Shown: piece by piece, positions 7,141 to 12,425 of the stretch | How positions within the stretch are numbered: position 1 is the first letter of the stretch | Layout of the letters: the number at the start of each line of letters is the position of its first letter | Assembly: GCA_050945815.1 (NCBI GenBank) | Contig: JBMNTQ010000045.1 | Coordinates: 1-12,425 of the forward strand | Direction: 5' to 3' | DNA length: 12,425 bases | DNA from: JBMNTQ01 sp050945815 | GTDB taxonomy: Bacteria; Bacillota; Clostridia; Christensenellales; JBMNTQ01 | Translations under genes and position numbers: made by a program | The notes under the pieces: model-generated | The model's input: the letters and a program-made list of their open reading frames with translations, nothing else | Database searches by the model: none | Told to the model about the DNA's origin: nothing

Positions 7141-7165
7141 AAAGTGGAGGTATTTTATATGGTAA
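7119..7165. repeat. Perfect 11-bp inverted repeat spanning the operon 2 promoter
   Basis: TTACCATATAA (7119-7129) is the exact reverse complement of TTATATGGTAA (7155-7165), with 25 bp between. The left arm lies in the spacer between -35 and -10, and the right arm lies just downstream of the predicted start of transcription. Two arms placed this way form a natural operator pair for a dimeric or cooperative repressor. If transcription began further upstream, they could instead form an RNA hairpin over the first ribosome site. Confidence 0.55.
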
Positions 7166-7177
7166 ATGGAGGGTGTC

Positions 7178-7435
7178 ATGCTTTGTTTGCGTGTTTGTAT
7201 TGGAAGCTCCTGCCATTTGAAAGGGTCGGCGGAAGTGGTTGCTGCGCTTAGACGCTTGATTACGGAAAATAAGCTGGATGACCGGGTGGAACTGACAGGC
7301 TCTGTTTGTTTGAAGAATTGTACGGAGGCTGTGTCGGTTCTGGTGAACGACTCGGAAATCGTATCGCTTTCGCTGAATGAGGTGGAACAGTTTTTCCACG
7401 AGAAAGTAGCGCTTTTTGCGGCTGTATCGGGTTAA
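7178..7435 (+). CDS. Small thioredoxin-like [2Fe-2S] protein, copy 2
   Basis: An 85-residue minimal [2Fe-2S] protein with CIGSSC (then HLKGS) near the N-terminus and CLKNC (then TEAVSV) in the second half, the same C-x4-C...C-x3-C ligand set as copy 1 at 6842-7090. The two share HLKGS, AL-x2-LI and the AVSV segment, so they arose by duplication, but they belong to different transcription units. I chose the ATG at 7178 because GGAGGG lies four bases upstream; an in-frame ATG at 7166 would overlap that site. As the first gene of operon 2, ahead of HydS, it probably exchanges electrons with the sensory hydrogenase. No other domain is present. Confidence 0.86.
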   Translation: MLCLRVCIGSSCHLKGSAEVVAALRRLITENKLDDRVELTGSVCLKNCTEAVSVLVNDSEIVSLSLNEVEQFFHEKVALFAAVSG

Positions 7436-7479
7436 AACCTGCGCCGCATTTTCGGCACCGGCACTTATTTGGAGTTATG

Positions 7480-9213
7480 ATGGTTAGGGGAAAAATGAGT
7501 ATTATTCAATTTAGAGAAGCAAACTGCAAGAATTGTTATCGCTGTATTCGGACGTGTCAGGTGAAATCTATTGCTTTTCGCAACGAACAGGCGGAGATCA
7601 TAGAAAAAGAATGTATTTTATGCGGCCATTGCTTTTTAGAATGTCCGCAAAACGCCAAGAGCATCAAAAGCGATGTGGCGAAGGTAAAAGAATACCTTAA
7701 AAAAGGCGAGAAGGTATATGTCAGCATTGCCCCATCCTATGTGGGCGTTTTTAAAGGCGTTAATATTGCCAAAATGTCGGCGGCGCTCAAAAGACTGGGA
7801 TTTGCCCATGTAGAGGAAGCGGCTATTGGTGCGGCTCAGGTATCGATGCAGTATGGGGAGCTTTTGCAAAAGCAAGAGATGAAGAACATCATCACCACCT
7901 CCTGCCCGACGACGGCGTTGCTGGTGGAGAGGCATTACCCGGAGCTGATTCCGTATCTGGCCCCTGTGGTATCGCCCATGATGGCCCATTGTCGCATGAT
8001 GAGGCAGGTGTATGGGCCGCGTATTAAGGTCGTGTTTATTGGGCCTTGCATTTCTAAGAAATTTGAATGTGAGGATGTGGCTATTAATGACGGCTCGTTG
8101 AACAGAGTTCTTATGTTTGAGGAGCTGCGGGATTGGTTTGAGGAAGAGGGGATTTGCGTGCAGGATATGGACGAAGACGTTCGTGAGATGCGCGCGTCTC
8201 TGCATCGTTTGTATCCGATTCCCGGCGGTATTATTCGGACCATCAATCGAGATGCACGGCAGCATTATAAAAACATCGCAGTCGACGGTATGGAAAACTG
8301 CATAGAGGCCCTTAGATCCTTGCGGGATGAAGACCTTTCAGGGTTTTTTATTGAGATGAGCGCCTGTCCGGGTTCCTGCTTAGGCGGCCCGGGGATGAAG
8401 GGCTGTGGTGTGTCGTATATGGCGGCGAAGGATGCAGTCATTAAAAACGCTGCCAGCCGGGTGGCGCCGGCTTCCGCCGTGCCGCTGACGGAGAACACCA
8501 AAGCAAACTTTCGAAGACGGTTTATCGACCGTTCGGTTGAGCGGGCCAAGCCTTCGGAACAGCAGATTCAGGAGATTTTGAACCAGACTGGGAAAACCAC
8601 GCCGGACAAGCATTTGAATTGCGGCAGCTGTGGGTATTTAACCTGTCGGGATAAGGCGATTGCTGTTTTTGAGGGCAAGGCGGACGTGAAGATGTGTGTG
8701 CCTTATATGAGGGAGAAGGCTGAGTCTATTTCCAATGTTGTGATTGACAACACCCCGAACGGGATTATTATTCTGGACAAGGATTTGAAGGTTTTGGAAT
8801 ATAACCCGGCTGCTGCAACGATTTTGAAGCTGGAGCAGTCTGTTGTAGGGGAGCGGTTGCCTGGAATCATCGGATGCGACAAGCTACAGGCCGCTTGGGA
8901 GAAGGGCGAGAATTCAATCGATGAGAAGGTCTATTATCCGGAATTGGATGTTGCTGTGGAGCAGAGCATTGTTTGCGTCAAGGAGAACGCGATTCTCATT
9001 GTGTTGATGAAGGATATTACCAAGGAAAACCGTCAGAATGAGAAGATTGGGAAAATGCGGCAAGAGACTGTGGATATTGCGCAGAAGGTGATCGAAAAGC
9101 AGATGCGGGTGGCGCAGGAAATTGCCAGCCTGTTGGGGGAGACTACGGCAGAGACCAAGCTGGCGCTGACCACTTTGAAGAAATCTATTTCTGTGGAGAC
9201 GGATGGAGTTTGA
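7480..9213 (+). CDS. hydS: Sensory [FeFe]-hydrogenase with FeS and PAS domains (group C, HydS-like)
   Basis: A protein of about 577 residues. The N-terminus has two [4Fe-4S] sites (CKNCYRCIRTC and CILCGHCFLEC). The H-domain follows with degenerate motifs TTSCPTT (ligand Cys near 142), GPCISKKFE (near 188) and SACPGSCLGG (near 296-301). All four H-cluster cysteines remain. An FeS domain (CGSCGYLTC plus MC, about 380-405), a PAS domain (about 415-520) and a helical, coiled-coil-like tail complete it. Relative to CpI, proton-transfer Cys299 is Ser, Met353 is Gly, and the Glu of the MEE motif is Gln, as expected for a slow sensor rather than a producer. Known HydS proteins sit beside HydABC and a phosphatase, as here. 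The start is ambiguous: 7477, 7480 (GGAG at five bases) or 7495 (AGGGG at four bases). The stop overlaps an alternative start of the next gene. Confidence 0.92.
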   Translation: MVRGKMSIIQFREANCKNCYRCIRTCQVKSIAFRNEQAEIIEKECILCGHCFLECPQNAKSIKSDVAKVKEYLKKGEKVYVSIAPSYVGVFKGVNIAKMSAALKRLGFAHVEEAAIGAAQVSMQYGELLQKQEMKNIITTSCPTTALLVERHYPELIPYLAPVVSPMMAHCRMMRQVYGPRIKVVFIGPCISKKFECEDVAINDGSLNRVLMFEELRDWFEEEGICVQDMDEDVREMRASLHRLYPIPGGIIRTINRDARQHYKNIAVDGMENCIEALRSLRDEDLSGFFIEMSACPGSCLGGPGMKGCGVSYMAAKDAVIKNAASRVAPASAVPLTENTKANFRRRFIDRSVERAKPSEQQIQEILNQTGKTTPDKHLNCGSCGYLTCRDKAIAVFEGKADVKMCVPYMREKAESISNVVIDNTPNGIIILDKDLKVLEYNPAAATILKLEQSVVGERLPGIIGCDKLQAAWEKGENSIDEKVYYPELDVAVEQSIVCVKENAILIVLMKDITKENRQNEKIGKMRQETVDIAQKVIEKQMRVAQEIASLLGETTAETKLALTTLKKSISVETDGV

Positions 9214-9217
9214 GCCT

Positions 9218-10390
9218 ATGGGAATTTATATTGAGACCAGCAGCGAGAGTGTTTTTAAATATGGCGAGGAATTGTGTGGAGATAAAGTTGAGACAATACG
9301 GCATCCGGATGCGGTGACGATGGTTTTGGCCGATGGATTGGGCAGCGGTGTGAAGGCGAATATTTTGTCTACCCTGACCAGTAAAATTGTGGCTACGATG
9401 CTGAGTGAGGGGGCCAGCGTGCAGGAGGCTGTGGAGACCATTGCGTCTACCCTGCCTGTTTGCAGTGAGCGGGGCATTGCTTATTCTACGTTTTCTATTC
9501 TGAAGGTAAGCAGCAACGGCCAGGCGCATTTGGTGGAATTTGATAACCCGGAGGCCGTGATATTGCGCCGGGGAAAGCCCATTGAAGTGGAGAAAACCAC
9601 CGAGGAGATCGGCGGAAAGAGGATTAAGGAGAGCCGGTTTCAGATGCAGCCCGAGGATATGTGCGTGATGTTCAGCGATGGTGCGGTACATGCAGGCGTC
9701 GGGCGTATGCTGAATTTCGGGTGGCAGCGGGATAATATTATCGAATATATAACCCGCTCGTATAAGAGGGATATTACGGCGCGCAGCATGACGAAGCTTC
9801 TGCTTTCCGCCTGTGATTCTCTGTATATGCAAAAGCCCGGTGATGATACGACCGTGATGGCTGCGAAGGTGCGGGTTGCCGTACCGGCTACGGTGATGGT
9901 GGGGCCGCCGGTGGACAAGAGCCGGGATGTGGAGATGGTGAACCGGTTTATCAGCGCACCGGGTAAGAAGATTGCATGCGGCGGTACGACTTCCCAGATT
10001 ATCAGCAAGGTGACCGGCAGAGAGCTGAGTGTGAAGCTGGATTATGTCGACCCTTCCATTCCGCCTATCGCCCAGATACCCGGGGTGGATTTGGTGACGG
10101 AGGGCGTGGTGACGTTGGGACGCGCCTTGGAGCATATCCGAAACTATTGTTCCAATTTTAACGACATGCCGTCGCTTATGACCTTGAATCAGCAGGATGG
10201 CGCTTCCCAATTGGCGAAGATGCTGCTGGAGGAGTGTACGGAGGTGCGCTTCTTAGTGGGACGGGCGCTGAACCCGGCCCATCAGAACCCGGATTTGCCC
10301 TTGGATTTGAGCCTGAAGCTGAGGATGGTACAGGATATTGCGAAGCTTCTGGGAGACCAGGGGAAGAATGTGGAGATTGAGTTTTGTTGA
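9218..10390 (+). CDS. SpoIIE-family PP2C-type serine/threonine phosphatase
   Basis: A protein of about 390 residues. The N-terminal two thirds is a PP2C/SpoIIE phosphatase core with metal-binding motifs ADGLGSGVKA (Asp39), FSDGAVHAG (Asp154) and GDDTTVMA (Asp209, Asp210). The final 170 or so residues (GPPVDKSRDVEMVNRF onward, with ACGGTTSQI) form a separate domain of unknown role, seen in phosphatases paired with sensory hydrogenases. There is no membrane helix. It should dephosphorylate a protein on Ser or Thr in response to HydS. The usual partners, an anti-sigma kinase or anti-anti-sigma factor, are not in the window. I prefer the start at 9218 (GGAG nine bases upstream); 9203 is also possible and would overlap hydS by 11 bases. 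It is co-transcribed with hydS and with the TnpB-like gene. Confidence 0.9.
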   Translation: MGIYIETSSESVFKYGEELCGDKVETIRHPDAVTMVLADGLGSGVKANILSTLTSKIVATMLSEGASVQEAVETIASTLPVCSERGIAYSTFSILKVSSNGQAHLVEFDNPEAVILRRGKPIEVEKTTEEIGGKRIKESRFQMQPEDMCVMFSDGAVHAGVGRMLNFGWQRDNIIEYITRSYKRDITARSMTKLLLSACDSLYMQKPGDDTTVMAAKVRVAVPATVMVGPPVDKSRDVEMVNRFISAPGKKIACGGTTSQIISKVTGRELSVKLDYVDPSIPPIAQIPGVDLVTEGVVTLGRALEHIRNYCSNFNDMPSLMTLNQQDGASQLAKMLLEECTEVRFLVGRALNPAHQNPDLPLDLSLKLRMVQDIAKLLGDQGKNVEIEFC

Positions 10391-10403
10391 ATAGTGAGAC
10401 ACC

Positions 10404-12008
10404 ATGGTGATGAAGACGATTCCTTTAAAACTATATAAGCCCAGCCGGGAGAAAAGGCGGCTGTTGGATGATGCGATGCGGCGCTATAGCTATGCGCTGG
10501 AATATCTGCTGGAACACACCCGGGACCTTTTGCCTGTGGTGGAGCAGGAAGCCCGAAGGGGCGGCTTTAAGACCCGGCGTATCATCAGCCAGATCGGGAA
10601 AGATGTGATGCTGGAGCTGAATCGTTTCGGTGTGGAGCCTTTCAAGGATTCTCTGAAAATGGACTGTGCGTTGATGCTTTTAAACTATGTGGCTCAGAGA
10701 AAGGGGCGGGGCGGGGAGTACCCTGTGGCCTGTTGGGACGAAGAACAGTTGTCTGACCGTTTTGACTACGCAATTCAGGAATATGACGCCGGAAGGATGG
10801 GCCGGGAAGGGCTGGATAATTCTCTTAAGGCATTATACGCCCGCTATGACCGGCGAAGATCGATGTTGTTTTGCAGGTATGCCCAAAATCGGGACTATTG
10901 CCTTTTGTATGATGGGCTGAAGGATCGGTTTTATGCTAAACTGTACCTCTTGAACGTGAAATCTAAGGAGCGCCGCGGCGGCATTGCCCGGGGGGAGGCG
11001 GCATTGCGCTATGTGGCATTCGAGGGGCAGCCGCTGGAGCAGGATAACCAACGGGAGCGCTATATTGTGGTTCCGTTGGCGTTTGGCCAATGGCAGAGGG
11101 GTTATCTAATGGAGGCTTTGCGGGATCCGTCGGTGATGAAGACAGCGCGCTTGGAAAAGAGGGGCGAGGATTATTATTTGATGCTGCACATGGTGTGCAA
11201 GGCCGAAGAGGAGGCTCAGCGGCCGGTGAACACCATGGGCATCAGCCGCAGTGTGAAGGGCTTTGCCCAATATACCGTTTGCAGCCCGGATGGTTCCATC
11301 ATAGCCAGCGGTATTTTAAAGGGCGAGGAGGGCGGCTCGCTGAAGGGCTTGAGCAGCGTTCGGCGGCCATTGGAAAAAAATGCGTTTCATGCTGCTGCCA
11401 ACCGAATTGTAGAGCTTGCCAAACGATACCGCTGTCAGTGTATTCTATATACGCTGACCAACAAGGCCGATGGAATAGCCAAGCGGCAGTATCCGGTTTT
11501 GTATAAAGGGGAACATAACCGGCTGGTGTTTATGTTGAATTACAAGCTGGAAAGCGCTGGGCTGCCCCCGGCTGTGAATGTCAGCCCGCGCAATGTGTTC
11601 TATACCTGCCCGCGTTGCAGCTATAACAGCAGGCGTAATCGTATGAACGAGGATTTGTTTATGTGTACCAGCTGCGGTTATTCGCACAATTTCCATGCGT
11701 TGGGCAGCTATAATCTGGCAAATTGGCTGAAGATTTATAACGAGAGGAAGGTTGCGTTCTTTGTCCAGCGCAAAGAGCAGCAGATCCGTATTTTTAACGA
11801 TGTGATGAAGGTGGAGTTTAGAGCTGTTAATGAGAGTACAGTGTTTGAGAACTTTTACCTTTATTTGCAGGAGGTTTTGAAAGAAGGTGCGGGGGTGGAT
11901 GACCGGCTGAGCCAAAGCGAGCAGAAGAAGCGGTATAGTATCTATAAAAAGCTCAGCACGGCCCCCGATATTCGTGATATTGTATACTTTCGAGAAGTCG
12001 GGAGTTGA
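10404..12008 (+). CDS. TnpB/Cas12-family protein with all RuvC catalytic acids replaced
   Basis: A 534-residue protein. The N-terminus (IPLKLYKPSREKRRLLDDA) matches the start of IS605-type TnpB. The C-terminal half has the RuvC/zinc-finger layout: GISRSVKGFAQYTV (from 279) in place of the GIDLG strand, CILYTL (346-351) in place of IxIEDL, a CPRC...CTSC finger (402, 405, 421, 424), and GSYNLANWL (434-442) in place of DxNAAxN. The catalytic Asp, Glu and Asp align with Ser281, Tyr349 and Ser435, so nuclease activity should be lost while RNA/DNA binding may remain. About 90 residues follow the last motif, more than in typical TnpB. It lies 13 nt behind the phosphatase gene with only a weak ribosome site (GTGAG), implying coupling. 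No tnpA or transposon ends are visible. An ordinary decayed transposon gene is unlikely, since the frame is fully open. Confidence 0.85.
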   Translation: MVMKTIPLKLYKPSREKRRLLDDAMRRYSYALEYLLEHTRDLLPVVEQEARRGGFKTRRIISQIGKDVMLELNRFGVEPFKDSLKMDCALMLLNYVAQRKGRGGEYPVACWDEEQLSDRFDYAIQEYDAGRMGREGLDNSLKALYARYDRRRSMLFCRYAQNRDYCLLYDGLKDRFYAKLYLLNVKSKERRGGIARGEAALRYVAFEGQPLEQDNQRERYIVVPLAFGQWQRGYLMEALRDPSVMKTARLEKRGEDYYLMLHMVCKAEEEAQRPVNTMGISRSVKGFAQYTVCSPDGSIIASGILKGEEGGSLKGLSSVRRPLEKNAFHAAANRIVELAKRYRCQCILYTLTNKADGIAKRQYPVLYKGEHNRLVFMLNYKLESAGLPPAVNVSPRNVFYTCPRCSYNSRRNRMNEDLFMCTSCGYSHNFHALGSYNLANWLKIYNERKVAFFVQRKEQQIRIFNDVMKVEFRAVNESTVFENFYLYLQEVLKEGAGVDDRLSQSEQKKRYSIYKKLSTAPDIRDIVYFREVGS

Positions 12009-12162
12009 CAATATGCGGCGGCTTGGCTGTCTCGCCGCGATTCTGGAGGCTTCGGCATGCCGTTTTCTCTGGGTCGATTTCTGCCGAGCAGACTGGGCAT
12101 GGGTTCCCAGAACAGAACAGCTATTTATAAAGACCGCCGCAAAAGCGGCGGTCTTGGTTTTT
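12009..12162 (+). ncRNA. Candidate structured RNA in the 3' UTR of the TnpB-like gene
   Basis: This stretch has no coding content on the plus strand beyond very short frames but is rich in pairing. GCGGCG (12015-12020) pairs with CGCCGC (12033-12038); CGGCATGCCG (12053-12062) is a palindrome; CTGGG and CCCAG form a hairpin near 12093-12110. The first block can also pair with CCGCCGC at 12134-12140, the left arm of the terminator. In TnpB systems the guide RNA is made from the end of the tnpB transcript and its 3' flank, so this is where one would be expected. Alternatives are an attenuator or an unremarkable structured UTR. No match to other parts of the window was found by eye. Confidence 0.35.
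12130..12162 (+). terminator. Strong Rho-independent terminator of operon 2
   Basis: AAGACCGCCGC (12130-12140) pairs perfectly with GCGGCGGTCTT (12145-12155) around an AAAA loop, followed by GG and T5. This 11-bp GC-rich stem should end the transcript from 7147. In the minus direction the stem is followed by TTTATAAAT, so it may also serve the converging gene at the right edge. Confidence 0.85.
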
Positions 12163-12192
12163 GGAGGTAGGAATGTTTAACGAGGGTCGTGC

Positions 12193-12425
12193 TCAGCCGA
12201 AAACGCTTTTCAAGAAAGCTACATCGTCGGCCAGCAGTTCGTACTGATCTTCCTTCTGATCGCGCAGGGGTTTGGTGTAGTAGTAGTTTTCCAGGATGAT
12301 CCAGCCCGAATAATTCTCTTTCTTCAGCTTCTTCTCCGTAATCTTGAACTTGGAGTTGCCTTCCCACAGCAAGGCTCCCGACAATACGCCGCCTTCCTCA
12401 AAATCCCGGCCTATGCAGCTTTTTA
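12193..12425 (-). CDS. 3' part of an unidentified gene entering from the right edge
   Basis: An open frame of at least 76 codons runs from the window edge to a TGA at 12193-12195; the start lies outside. The visible C-terminal part includes GGVLSGALLWEGNSKFKI, a lysine-rich stretch (TEKKLKKENYSGW), an aromatic segment (ILENYYYTKP) and an acidic tail ending in FLKSVFG. It is hydrophilic, with no membrane helix or recognisable motif. The frame has no good internal ATG, consistent with a truncated view of a longer gene. It converges on operon 2 with the terminator between them. I do not recognise it; it could be a small cytoplasmic protein or the tail of a larger one. Confidence 0.55.
   Translation of the reverse strand, partial: KSCIGRDFEEGGVLSGALLWEGNSKFKITEKKLKKENYSGWIILENYYYTKPLRDQKEDQYELLADDVAFLKSVFG

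Noticed and set aside
7159..7251. A 30-codon frame with GGAGG eight bases before its ATG, overlapping the second [2Fe-2S] gene in another frame
   Set aside because: The GGAGG lies on the predicted transcription start, so it would be poorly available, and the overlapping frame is a clear family match with its own ribosome site.
9185..10210. A 341-codon minus-strand frame opposite the phosphatase gene
   Set aside because: It is a shadow of the SpoIIE phosphatase, with low-complexity His/Arg-rich composition and no start signals.
10404..12162. An active IS200/IS605 insertion sequence carrying tnpB
   Set aside because: No tnpA, no recognisable subterminal hairpins on both sides, all catalytic acids lost, and placement tightly inside an operon argue for domestication rather than a mobile element.
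12009..12170. A guide segment matching the hyd promoters at 2653-2726 or 7100-7180
   Set aside because: By eye the longest shared words are seven or eight bases (TTCTGGA, TGGAGGTA), and one is just a ribosome site, so no target within the window is supported.
1..12425. A CRISPR array accompanying the Cas12-like protein
   Set aside because: No set of regularly spaced direct repeats of 20-40 bases was seen anywhere in the window.

Overview
The window looks like the chromosome of a strictly anaerobic, fermentative member of the Bacillota (clostridial or a close relative). The grounds are strong AGGAGG-type ribosome sites, tightly packed operons, and an NADH/ferredoxin-type [FeFe]-hydrogenase operon followed by a sensory hydrogenase. 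Base composition is about balanced and third positions are often G or C, so a low-GC Clostridium is less likely. I cannot name the genus.

Layout. Positions 1-129 hold a structured plus-strand element with a strong terminator. Two unrelated minus-strand genes follow: a membrane-anchored FG-GAP/VCBS beta-propeller protein (130-1533) and a DUF3592-like two-helix membrane protein (1811-2467). Each has an extended -10 promoter. Between them is a plus-strand terminator with no gene in front of it, which hints at a small RNA. A divergent control region (2468-2726) contains two dyads, a sigma-A-type promoter and a Rex-like operator. It leads into operon 1: hydC-hydB-hydA, an electron-bifurcating-type [FeFe]-hydrogenase, plus a small [2Fe-2S] protein (2727-7090).

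A second promoter (7112-7140), spanned by a perfect 11-bp inverted repeat, starts operon 2: a second small [2Fe-2S] protein, a group C sensory [FeFe]-hydrogenase with a PAS domain (HydS), a SpoIIE-type PP2C phosphatase, and a 534-residue TnpB-family protein. The window closes with a structured 3' untranslated region, a strong terminator and a partial minus-strand gene entering from the right edge.

How the genes fit together. HydABC would balance NADH and reduced ferredoxin against H2. HydS has lost residues needed for fast catalysis and carries PAS and Fe-S signalling domains, so it probably senses H2 or redox state and passes the signal to the phosphatase. The unexpected member is the last gene. 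It keeps the TnpB/Cas12-type fold signature and zinc finger but has replaced all three RuvC catalytic acids, and it sits 13 nt behind the phosphatase gene. Together with the structured RNA just downstream, this is a candidate RNA-guided, nuclease-dead regulator built into a hydrogen-sensing operon. It is the best candidate here for an undescribed system.
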